Positions 48,878 to 59,354 of a DNA stretch of 64,000 nt are shown piece after piece. Within the stretch, counting starts at the first letter, position 1; each line of letters begins with the position of its first letter. Where the stretch lies: positions 55,785,372 to 55,849,371 of the forward strand of contig JBCFYV010000001.1 of NCBI GenBank assembly GCA_039000515.1, written 5' to 3'. The position numbers were made by a program, and so were the translations under genes. Under the pieces are notes generated by a model. The model did not search any database and was not told the DNA's origin. It saw only the letters and a program-made list of their open reading frames with translations. The stretch comes from Timema cristinae (Eukaryota > Arthropoda > Insecta > Phasmatodea > Timematidae).

Positions 48878-50757
48878 GTACATTTTTATTAAAATCCTAT
48901 TTAATTTATAAATAAAAACGTTTTTAAATCTAATTTGAGAGTATGCAGACTAAATAACTTGTACAAAGGGCATAGGAAAAATTAGGAAAAAAATTATATT
49001 ATATGTAATTTATATATTAACTTCAAATAACCCTCACTCTCTCAAATAGATATATTTATATATTTGAGAATGAGGTTTATATCTATGCGTATGTTTGTAT
49101 GTGTGTTGTGGAGTCAGCTATTAAAATTGGGTTGTAGTTGTTCGTGAAAGTGTATATGTGTATATTTTGTAGAGGTGAGCAATAAATTGCCACATACTTA
49201 TACAGTGCATGAACCCCAAGTTGGAATGCACTTGTGTAGAAAAAAAAGTGCAGTTCTTTTTAGGAACGTGCAGATCTTGCAGCTGTTTGCCTTAAAGTTC
49301 TAAACCATGACTGCTTGTATAAAATATACTTTCAACAAGGTTTCTCATATCTGTATAGCTTTTATCAAAAACTATTTCAAATCAATTATTCGAATTCTCA
49401 CCTCCATAATTAAAGTTTTACACATACATTAAATTTGTATCTGTATCAAACAAATGTTCTTTAAATCACATCCCATCACTTAAAAACATTCAAAATTAAG
49501 TAGTCTCGAAAACGCGTTTCGTTTCATTCCACTCTCAACACATCTTTCTTAGTCTAGGACTGATAGTTTTCTCTTTTATTCGCTAATAAAGCTAAGTAGT
49601 AAACCTTTCTGTCTTCCTGGTTTGCTTCAAAAAACATAAAAAAAAACACACACACAACGAAGCTAGATTATTCAGTCATCTGAGCACGCGTAATACAATC
49701 ATTCGAAACTCCATCCATTTGAATTTCTCGTAGAATACGGTTTCCATAGATGTGACGTTGAACACCCCCGCTTCCCCTCCGGAAAGACACAGGAACAGGG
49801 AGAAAGGAAGGTATAATTTGAGTTAGAAATGCAGCTCACGTTCCGATTTCAACCTTCGAGCGGGGTGAGAAAGACAAACATTGAAAGAGTTTTTAAAGAT
49901 TTCATTTTTTTTTGTTAGGGAAGAAATTTAAATAATGCGTTTTATAACATTTCTTTATCATAGTCATGGGGACACATGAATATGGCATAAATAGATTACC
50001 CTTTAAGACTTGAAAAAAAAAGTATTTCAAAAATAATTTTAAGTATTACACTTCATATACTTTATATAGATTAAATAAGTATCGGTTTAAAATATATATA
50101 TTTATTCTTACTTCAAAGACTGACATAACCTCTTTTCAATGAATATTTCTAAAGAATGAGAGGTTAAAAATTCATCTAGAGTTAGTTTTTATATTAATAC
50201 ACGTTATTCCCAATCAAGACAAACTGCCAGTGGCCATCTTACTTTAGGGAACAGGAATAGTATAACTCGTTTTATGTAATGTAGTGGAATTTATGTAAAA
50301 AAAAATCACGGGATATTAAAATATGGAGACTTCTATGTAGGCTTTTGATAGTGGATCAGATAATAAAGAAAATCTTGATATAATATTAAATGAATATGTA
50401 TTTAAATTCACCTCTTTGAGTTTTATAAATAAAATATTACAAAATGTAGTTACTCTCTTTAAAAAAAATTAATACGATGGTAATGGTAACTTAGTTTTAA
50501 CAGAAGTAAAAATTTATGGAAAGAAATTTAGCTAAAATAAAAACTAGTTTAAACTGAGATGTTTAGGAATGGTAAATTAGCGTTTTACGATTGGAATAAA
50601 TCTAGGATTATAGGTCTTTTTTTATGATTAATTTTTATATGAATAAACGTTAAACCAACAGAAACCATTTGAAATAAAAAAGGAATTATCATAAAGAATA
50701 AGATAATACTATGAAACGACCAATTAACTACTGCTTTTATTAGGCGTTCCTTTGAAT
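48878..50757. other. Non-coding, nothing recognised
   Basis: AT-rich; 49700-49870 is slightly less so. No gene. Confidence 0.4.
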
Positions 50758-50758
50758 A

Positions 50759-50792
<34 letters not shown>
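50758..50792. repeat. (TA)n microsatellite
   Basis: About 14 TA dinucleotides between AT-rich flanks. Confidence 0.85.
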
Positions 50793-50795
<3 letters not shown>

Positions 50796-52119
50796 TAATA
50801 ATAATTATTATGAATATAACTCATATTATTTTTAAAAAGGTTTAAATATATATTTTTTGTAAAAATATTGATTTTTCTATGTCTTCATTTCTAAATCAGC
50901 CAGGATGGGTCCAATGTAATTTCCTTCAAATCCATTTTAAGAAAACTTTGCATCTTGAAGATTCTTCTTTCATCAAGTTGTAACAGCTTTCTCGGTCATA
51001 ATGAAACCAACCCTCACGTCTGACCCCCAAACCCCTAAGTTCACCCCACTACGATAGCCATTAAATTCTACCGATGTCTCTTCCCTACTCCTGTTCCTAG
51101 TTGAATGACATTTGTTCTTGGAGAGTTGGTTGGTCTGGGTGTAAAGTAAATCGTCCAACTTTCTCAAACCCTTTAAAACTTCATCACATCAAGAGGGAAT
51201 GCACTAACTTTGAAGACGCGTGCCTTAAACCAGACACGAAACTCAATGTCGTTTTAAAACTATACTCAAATACTTATCAAACCATAACTAATAAAGGAGA
51301 ACCAATTTTAAACAAAATTGGCAAAATATTTTATTAGATATACCAACAAATAATATTTATAGAGAAACAATATTATTCAAGGGATATCAAATGCTGAGTA
51401 TTTAAATCAGAAAATTTACAACTACCATTATTTGATAACATAAAGTTCACTTATTAACTATCAACATTTTATTTGTATAGACTGTACATTTACTATTGTT
51501 GTCACAAGACGCCAAATACATTTATTAATAAAATATATGCTCCATTATTTGAATTATCTTAAAGTATCTTCCAATTATTATTTTGGTATACAACAATATT
51601 TGTTATAAGAAAAATCATTTTAAACTCAAATAAAAGTTTATCCTTTTCAAAAAGATATGGACAATAATTTAGTTATATTTTGATACAATTATTTATTCAT
51701 ACTTTTTTTTAGCTTAAAAAATTATGGACGTTTTCTTGTTTAAAAAAATAATATTTAATATAGATATTTGAAAAAAGTTGAGTGTTTAAGTTTGAAATAA
51801 TTTTTTAAAAGGTTCTGAAAATGTGAATTTTTAACTATTGTGTGAGGATTACTCATTAGGTTATGAATATATTCATTACACTTGCATTCAATGCAATAGT
51901 TTTAAGATATCTATATATTTTCCTTCATGAAAACTAATATGGATGTTTAGAGGATGCTTTACTGAATAATTTTAAACTACGTCTTAAGGCAACCTTCCTT
52001 GAATCACTTCATGAACGTATAATTTACTAAAATATTTGTTTAGGATAAATAATTATAGCTTCATTAACTACCAAAGTCAATTTGTCAAAAAAAAAAATTA
52101 CTTTGCTACCACTGCTAAT
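50793..52119. other. Non-coding, nothing recognised
   Basis: No gene; 50980-51180 is less AT-rich. Confidence 0.4.
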
Positions 52120-53056
52120 CTGGGCCTGGATTCACTAACGGGAGCAAATCTGCTCCGGCGCAAGTATAGAAATGGCGCAACTTTGCGCCCAAGATGCTCC
52201 CCAAGATGCACCTTATTTATTTGTGCCATTTCCGTATTCACTAAACAAGGCGCAAACTGGTGGCCGGAATAGGCTGACGTCATCATAAACGTCATCAATT
52301 GCTCTCTTTTCGACCAATCCTTGTGAAGAATTTACTTCCAAAGTCAAGGCTACTTTATTTTAAATCTGTTATGAAAACGACAACATATACAAAGATTTTT
52401 AAACATTTTTCTCATAAACTAGCTATAAAATTAGAAGCGGCCTCTTTCTGGATGTTTTAGAAAAACAATATTAGTACATTATTTTGTATTTATTTATATT
52501 ATTAGTTTAAAGTTTAAGTTCCATTAATAAAACATAAATGTTTATAGAAACTTTAAAACTTATTTTAAAGTTATACTAACTGCCATATTTAGTGACGAGA
52601 TGTCTTTGGACTTGGAGGAATACAAACCTCTTTGGATCTAGACGAAGATTAAACAGTTCGTAGTTTTGTTTTGTAATACTGCAAGAAATTCCATTGCGTT
52701 GTTTGAATGTAAAAATCCAACAATAAAAGGTACGTAATTGTTTTGTTACCACTGTCTGAATTGAAACAAATTTGGTGCTTGACATACATTTTGTTATTTT
52801 AATTAATTCATTATTAATTGGAGTACAGTTATGTAACTAATTGAATTTTAAGTCAATACAATAATATGCCGCCATTTAAATTTATTGAAGTGACAGTCAT
52901 GATTTAATAGTTGCGCCTAATCTTGAGTGATGGCAAATAAAAGGCGCAACTTTGCTCTCAAATTGCGCCTGCTCCTATTAGTGAATAGGGATTTGGAACA
53001 TATTTCTAACTTGCGCTGGCGCAACTATTTGCTCCCGTTAGTGAATCCAGGCCCTG
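52120..53056. mobile_element. Non-autonomous DNA transposon with 28-bp perfect terminal inverted repeats
   Basis: The inverted termini at 52122-52149 and 53027-53054 are identical over 28 bases (GGGCCTGGATTCACTAACGG and the next eight). Adding two outer bases gives a C[T/A]GGGCC end like many hAT or PIF-type ends. Subterminal repeats on both sides carry GGCGCAA/TTGCGCC (near 52157, 52174, 52249, 52911, 52943, 52964 and 53013) and extra TTCACTAA/TTAGTGAA copies (52236, 52976). There is no transposase frame. No target-site duplication is clear, so the superfamily is unassigned. Confidence 0.85.
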
Positions 53057-53480
53057 AAATATATTTTTATATATTTTATTCTTAGCAAGAATGCCTAAAG
53101 TTTAAGGAATTACAAAATCAATATATATAGAATATTATTTATAGAATGTTGGGAGTGAGAGCTACTTTCATTGAGGTTTTATTTATGATGATACGAGCAC
53201 TGGCTATTATCATAGTATTAATAATCCAGATTAATAGACTTTTCTTGAAACCTACTCTATTTTTTAGGTTACTATCTTGTAATTTTAAAATTATAAAATC
53301 TAGTATTATCTAAAAGTTGAAATCTCACATTCTAGCCCCTTTACGTTAACGATTTCAAGTCAATAAATTAAAATGATATATATAGAAACATGAATTGTAT
53401 TGTGGATAAATTATCTCTTACTAATACTGTAAATGTAAACGTATATCGCGATTAGTATAGAAAACTCACATATTTTCTTT
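53057..53480. other. Non-coding spacer
   Basis: AT-rich, nothing recognised. Confidence 0.45.
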
Positions 53481-53491
53481 AAAATATCAAT

Positions 53492-53794
53492 CATTATTAT
53501 TATTATTAATAATATTATTGTTATTATTAGCACCACGTCTTACTACCCATTCGTGTTATACGCACTTACGCTAATGTGTAATGGTAGGGTGATTGTGAAA
53601 TAAAATGAAGGACCTACAGTTTAACGTGGAATCCGAACCACGGTGGAGGCCTGGCATTCCCCACATTCACAAGATGTCTTGTCAGAGGTGAAGGAAGGGT
53701 TTGGTAATCAGATAAATCTGTGCTGGGACCGAGTATTGAACCCCGGAACCCAGCACAGAAGTCTGGCACCTTACCCCTAGACCACCAGGTCACC
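53492..53794 (-). repeat. SINE A copy with 13-bp target-site duplication
   Basis: Minus strand: GGTGACCTGGTGGTCTAGGG head, a B-box region near 53738-53752, then ATTTATCTGATTACCAAACC, GTGGGGAATGCCAGGCCTCC, tail ACGAATGGGTAGTAAGACGT and (TAA)n. The direct repeat AAAATATCAATCA flanks it at 53481-53493 and 53799-53811. Confidence 0.9.
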
Positions 53795-53827
53795 TTAAAA
53801 AATATCAATCAATATTGACTCTGATCA

Positions 53828-53910
53828 CGGGATGAAACCTGTATAGCTCAGTGGTAGAGCATTCACGTTCTAAGCCAAAGGTATCAGGTTCCATTCCGGT
53901 GGCCAAGTAT
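53828..53910 (+). repeat. tRNA-like sequence (pseudo-tRNA or SINE head)
   Basis: TAGCTCAGTGGTAGAGC gives a well-formed D arm and A box at 53844, and GGTTCCATTCC a near B box. The T arm and acceptor stem do not pair well in any register I tried by eye, so I do not call a functional tRNA. Confidence 0.5.
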
Positions 53911-54029
53911 CATTTTTCAATTTACGAATATCATTCAATTTTTAAATGCCTTTCTTAATCAATATTAAGCAAAAAACTTCTAAATATGTATTAATTGTCC
54001 AAGTAATTCCAGTCGGTTTATGTATATCA

Positions 54030-54360
54030 AACAAAACCACCTGTCATCGGCGAGCGACCAGGTAGATCGATCAAAGTCTGCCGGTGGGAGGTCAACGCCT
54101 CCTATCAATTAAGCCTGTTGTTAAATTAATCTTGGTGACAATGCCACCCCTTGGGAACCCCCCTTCTCACCCAGTTATATTACCCCGTTCCTCTCACCGG
54201 CGGGTTCAGTGTGAGTTTCCTAAGTGACCCGTCTCTATCACCTAAATGTCCCCTAGGGGTGAGAGGTATGTTAGGAGACCATCAAACCTCCCCTGAGGGT
54301 AATAATGCCTGCAGTATTTCTCGCAGCAGACACACAATACACAATTAATGTTGACCGAGT
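54030..54360. other. G+C-rich block of unknown origin upstream of the LINE
   Basis: CATCGGCGAGCGACCAGGTA through CTCACCGGCGGGTTCAGTGT stands out in composition. It resembles the kind of G+C-rich 5' leader found in retroelements, but it lies outside the target-site duplication of the adjacent LINE. The 65-codon open frame at 54151 is not convincing. Confidence 0.35.
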
Positions 54361-54431
54361 GTTAATTTGGTAGTCAAGTGACAATTTCTCTTGTACCTGT
54401 GATGGGATAACAAGGTACAGGACATAATTAC

Positions 54432-54444
54432 AATCTCGTTTCAG
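54432..54444 (+). repeat. Left target-site duplication of the LINE
   Basis: AATCTCGTTTCAG, identical to the right copy at 59342-59354. Confidence 0.93.
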
Positions 54445-54808
54445 TATATGGTATAGGGTATATCATATGGTATATATGATATCATATCGTATATTATGGT
54501 ATATGAACGTATATCTCGGATCGATTTGGCCCCCTTAGAGCTCATGCAGGGATCGCGCCGACAGGGATCATCGAGGTATATGGTATATTGATCGAGAGAA
54601 GCAGCAGTCTACAGCGACCAACGATCTACCAGGCGACACATACGGAAAAGCAGAGGAACATCGGAGATAACATCAACAAATCAGTCCCATAGGACGGGCC
54701 TGGTGCCCAGAGCCCACGCAACCCATTCCTATTCCCGATACTAGATAGGGAACACAAACAAAAAAGCGGCCCCTTATAGGGCCAACAAACCCGAACACTA
54801 CAGTAAAC

Positions 54809-56164
54809 ATGGAAGACGACTCACTGGCCAAGGAGATTGAAATGGAGGACTACCTCACCGATGAAGAATTCACAACTCTTCTAAAAAGTAGATTTTCCTC
54901 GAAGGAAAATACCGCAGACAAGAACTTCAAAATTGTTACAAAGAAACGACAAAGAGCCCTACCAGAAGAAGGCACGACCCCAAAGAAGACAACCAAGACT
55001 TCATCAAGTTTACCAGTCAACATAGAGACCAGCAATTCCTTCGAGGGATTACCTATGGACGAAGGAGCACATGAACATCAACAAGGAGCCGAACAACAGA
55101 AAGCCACCCAAAGTATCAAGCGCAATAAACCACCACCAATAATAATAACCGATACAAACAACTATATGGCAGACACAAGGGCATTAAAAAACATCTCAGA
55201 AGGGTTCATGAGGGTAATTCACACGAGGGAAGGGCTAAAATATCTGTTTGACAACGCAAAGGACTTTGACGGAGCTAAAAAATACCTTCAAAAGAATAAC
55301 CGCAATTACTACACTTTTTCACTACGTACTAATGAACGAATCAAGATCTGCATCAAAGGGCTGCCCCCAACCATGCCACCAGAACAAGTTAAGGAAGAGC
55401 TGGAAGCTTTAAGCTTTAACATCACGGACATAAGGCAGCTGCAATCCAGAAGGGAGGGAGTAGCACGAGACCTCGGAGTCTTCATTGCCACGCTCCCCAA
55501 TACAGAGGAAAGTAGACAAGTATACAATTTGACAGTTTTATATTACACAAAGGTGACCATAGAATCATTTAAGCCAAGAAAGGAACCCACACAATGCTAC
55601 AAATGTCAAGGCTGGGGACATATCAGAATCAATTGTAACCTTCCTCCAAAATGCGTCAAGTGCGCAAAAAGCCACCTTACGGAAGAATGTGCCAAGAAAG
55701 ATAGGTCAACTCCTGCAAAATGTGTCAACTGTGGAGGGGACCACCCCGCAAGCTACAGGGGATGCCAAGCAGTACCCAAACACAGAATTAACAAAATAGT
55801 ACCAACAAACGCATTAGAGAAAGAAATAGTTACAATAGCAGACATCCGGGAACCAAGAACAAGCTCAAAGCCATTGGAAAGATCATATAGCGAAGTTGCC
55901 TCTTATGTAAGAAGGGAAAACGAATCCGAAAGGAACGGAGTACAAATACAACAGTCAAGAACCACTAACGAAAGAAACAAAATTCAAGAAAATACCAGGC
56001 AAACCGAACTTAAAGAGATAATCACGTTTATGAAGGACTCCAATTTCACACACCTTATTGGTATACTTACTAACGCACTTCCCAAGATAAGACAAGCGAC
56101 GGACAAACTGGCCAAAAAATGTTTACTACTAGAAATAATGTCGACTTACCTATTTGATGACTGA
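54809..56164 (+). CDS. LINE ORF1: Gag-like RNA-binding protein with three zinc knuckles
   Basis: An intact 451-residue nucleic-acid chaperone that would coat LINE RNA. The acidic, low-complexity N-terminus (about residues 1-120) contains a basic stretch. About residues 170-255 form the region that precedes zinc knuckles in Jockey and X-element Gags (KICIKGLPPTMPPEQVKEEL onward). Then come three knuckles: CYKCQGWGHIRINC (about 262-275, CX2CX4HX4C), CVKCAKSHLTEEC and CVNCGGDHPASYRGC (about 304-318). The C-terminal tail is basic and polar with a hydrophobic end. The start is the first ATG after the leader and gives a plausible acidic N-terminus. The stop at 56162 lies just past the ORF2 ATG (56157). 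The frame is undamaged, unlike ORF2. Confidence 0.92.
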   Translation: MEDDSLAKEIEMEDYLTDEEFTTLLKSRFSSKENTADKNFKIVTKKRQRALPEEGTTPKKTTKTSSSLPVNIETSNSFEGLPMDEGAHEHQQGAEQQKATQSIKRNKPPPIIITDTNNYMADTRALKNISEGFMRVIHTREGLKYLFDNAKDFDGAKKYLQKNNRNYYTFSLRTNERIKICIKGLPPTMPPEQVKEELEALSFNITDIRQLQSRREGVARDLGVFIATLPNTEESRQVYNLTVLYYTKVTIESFKPRKEPTQCYKCQGWGHIRINCNLPPKCVKCAKSHLTEECAKKDRSTPAKCVNCGGDHPASYRGCQAVPKHRINKIVPTNALEKEIVTIADIREPRTSSKPLERSYSEVASYVRRENESERNGVQIQQSRTTNERNKIQENTRQTELKEIITFMKDSNFTHLIGILTNALPKIRQATDKLAKKCLLLEIMSTYLFDD

Positions 56165-58858
56165 ACGACTACAGGTAACAGATCACAAAGAACTGAAGAT
56201 ACTTCACTGGAACGCCAACGGTATAAAACAACAGGAAACTGAATTGGTACATCTTTTAAACAATCTGGAAATCGACCTAGCACTGTTCAGTGAAACTCAT
56301 TTAAAACCAACAACAAGATTTACAATGACAAACTACTACGTGATCCGCTCAGACAGACTAGCAGGCAAAGCGAGCGGGGGCACAGCCATAGCAATACGGA
56401 AACACTTTCCGTACAGAGAAGTCAAACTTCAGGGACTCCGGAACCTGGAAGCTACGACCATTATTGCGAAAATTGGAAATGACGAGTTACTAATTGGGGC
56501 AATGTATAGACCTCCAAATAGAGAACTTCTACCCGAAGACCTTGATCTGATCACAGAATTATTTCACCCCTTTTTCTTGGCTGGCGACTTAAATGCGAAG
56601 AACCAGGACTGGTATTCAAGCTTAAACAACATTGCAGGAAGGACCCTGGAAACTCATGCTAATACAAAGGGATACATAGTGACTGCGCCAACAACCCCAA
56701 CAATATATCCTTATAACTCAAACAAACCGGACGTAATAGACTTAATTCTTACAGAACTGACCTACCCATAAACGAGCTACAAACATTAAACCATTTGGAC
56801 TCTGACCATGTGCCTGTGTACTGCACCTTGATAATGGACTATAAGACAAACCGCAACATCAGGAGGAAAATAAAGAGGGAAACCGACTGGGAGGAGTTCG
56901 GTAACCACATAGAGCAATCAATACCGGGAAAGCCGAACATAATGACCATACAAGATATTGACACAGCAGTAGAACTTTTTACAAACACGGTCAAAGAAGG
57001 AATAAAACTAGCCACAAAATCAACTAAAAGAAAAAACCCTCCAAACGCAACATCTAACGCAATAAATCCGGAGATAGAACGAGCAATCAAAGAAAAAAAT
57101 CAATTAAGGAAACAATGGCAAAGGCACAGAGACCCTACAGACAAACATAGGCTTAACATAATAACAAGGGAGGTTAGGCACAAAATTGAGAATTGGAAAA
57201 GAGAAAACTGGAACAAAGCTGTAACTGAGGCCGGAGAGGACCCTAAAGTCCTTTGGAGGCTAACCAAAAACTTAACAGGGAAAAGGAAACAACAACGTAC
57301 AGGGGTAATTCATGGAGAAAACGGCCTGTGTTTCGAGGCACAAGACAAGACTGATGCCATAGCAGAAACCCTAGAAACTCAATTCACTCCGAATCTGGAA
57401 CCGGAAGATGAAGAATTCACCAGATCAAACAAACAATATTTAAGAGACTACTTTTCAAGACCAGTGACAGACGGTATCCAATATATTACTCCGAGATAGA
57501 CACAAGAAGTAATAACCACACTACCCAAGAACAAATCACCAGGCCCTGACGGCATCAGCAATGAAACCATAGCGAAACTTCCATTCAAAGCAATAGTTCA
57601 CCTAACAGAATTATACAACCAAATAATACGCAAACACCACTACCCACAGGAGTGGAAAACCGGCAACGTAATAACCGTATCAAAACCTGGAAAAGACCCA
57701 ATTTTTCCGCAAAACCGGAGGCCAATTACCTTACTAAATACCATGAATAAACTTTTTGAGAGACTTATTTTATCCAGACTGCTTGCAATATTAAATGAAA
57801 AACATGTGATTCCTAAAATACAGTTCGGGTTCCAGAATGGACGTAGTACTACACACGCTCTAGTAAGACTGGCAGAGTACATAACAGAGGGATTTAACGA
57901 CCGGAGACATACAGTGGCCATATTCCTAGACATGGAAAAAGCCTTTGATAAGGCATGGCATGCCGGAATATTAAGAAAACTGATCGATGCAGAAATCCCA
58001 GCCGCACTAGTACATCTAATAAAAAGCTATCTGAATAAGAGACGGTTCCAAGTGAAGATGGAAGGATGTACATCACAAAACAAAGACATATTCTCAGGGG
58101 TCCCTCAGGGAGCAGTCCTCTCACCCTTATTATACAACCTTTACACCAGCGACGCACCGGTAGATCCGGGATGCGAACTGTTAATGTACGCAGACGACAT
58201 GGTTATATACGCATCCGACAGGAATATCACGAGAGCAGAAAACAAAATTCAAAGGTACCTCCTCAATCTAGAGAAATGGTTCACCAAATGGAGGATTAAA
58301 GTGAACACCCATAAAAGCGCGAAAATCATTTTCACTAGGAGACGACCCAGTACTGACACCGAAACCCAACTATTTGGCTCAATCATACCAAACGAAAAAA
58401 CTGTAAAGTACCTTGGGGTAACTTTGGACAGACAGCTCACCTTCAGTGTTCACATCATAAAAGCTAAGAATGCAGCCATTGGAAAACTAGTTTCAATATA
58501 TCCATTACTCAAATCGAATCAACTATCAAGAAAAATAAAAGTACAGTTGTACAAATCCCTGATCCGCTCAGCCATCCTCTATGGTTGCCAGGTTTGGGGG
58601 ACTGCAGCGAAAGGGCACATCAAATTACTTCAAACTACACAAAATAAAATTTTGAAAACCATCCTCGGCATTGGGAGGAGGTCGTCAACCGATATGGTGC
58701 ACACTATGTGCAAGATCAACACCATAAGTGAAGAAATCCAAGTCATCAATGAAAGATTTTACAAAAAATGTCAGGAAAGTGAAAATCCCGTCATCAGAGT
58801 ACTTGGGTCATACAACCTCCAAGAGAAAACCATGTATAAAAGACCAAGAACAAAATAA
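56157..58858 (+). pseudogene. LINE ORF2: endonuclease-reverse transcriptase, one frame break and one stop
   Basis: About 900 codons, the normal Jockey length. The apurinic-type endonuclease is at the N-terminus: LHWNANGI, FSETHLK, MYRPPN, AGDLNAK and, after the break, SDHVPV. The reverse transcriptase follows with KSPGPDGIS, RRPITLLNT, FLDMEKAFDKAWH, GVPQGAVLSPLLYN, the catalytic YADD near 58187-58198, and VKYLGVTLD. Frame 3 ends at 56771. Coding resumes in frame 2 from about 56755-56765, equal to losing one base. An in-frame TAG at 57497-57499 interrupts the linker, after which frame 2 stays open to 58858. All catalytic motifs survive, so the damage is recent. The ATG at 56157 overlaps the end of ORF1 by eight bases. 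Confidence 0.92.
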
Positions 58859-59307
58859 GGAAACCTATCCCAAATTCAACCCTTTATCCCTCACACCCGC
58901 ACTAATGTCATTTTCTTTTACAGGTTCGACATTCATTATCATCCAAACATCTCATTCCACAAGATAATACAAGTTTCCTACTTACAGGTTCATACTCCAT
59001 TAATTCTCCATCCACCTCATAAGGACCCAACAAAACACGAAGAAAGACTCGTCAATACCTGCAAGCCCTTGCGGCCTCTCAATGACCGCAAGAAAGCAGC
59101 AGGTAAGGACGAGGACTAACACAAACACAATGGAGATTTACAAATGTAAATTTGAACAGACACGCAAACAAACAGACATGTAACAGAGGTAACACAATAC
59201 AAAGATGAGAAAAGAGATAAGCAATTATTTCGGCACTCAAAATCAATCAAGCCTCTCTCGAACTGGTGACACTTATTAATAGTGTTAGCATAAGAGAGGG
59301 TCGACAA

Positions 59308-59343
<36 letters not shown>
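58859..59343 (+). other. LINE 3' untranslated region and poly(A) tail
   Basis: About 450 bases without an open frame, then 33 A residues (59311-59343, the last two shared with the target-site duplication). Confidence 0.88.
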
Positions 59344-59346
<3 letters not shown>

Positions 59347-59354
59347 CGTTTCAG

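Larger units (their letters stand above)
54432..59354 (+). mobile_element. Complete Jockey-clade LINE with 13-bp target-site duplication
   Basis: The direct repeat AATCTCGTTTCAG at 54432-54444 and 59342-59354 brackets the element, which runs from 54445 to the poly(A) tail (59311-59343). A 5' leader of about 364 bases begins with an AT-rich GGTATA-repeating segment. ORF1, ORF2 and a 450-base 3' untranslated region follow. The total of about 4.9 kb fits a full-length Jockey-type element. The perfect duplication and long poly(A) indicate recent insertion. Confidence 0.95.

Noticed and set aside
53828..53910. Functional tRNA gene
   Set aside because: The D arm is good, but the T arm and acceptor stem do not pair, so I list it as tRNA-like.
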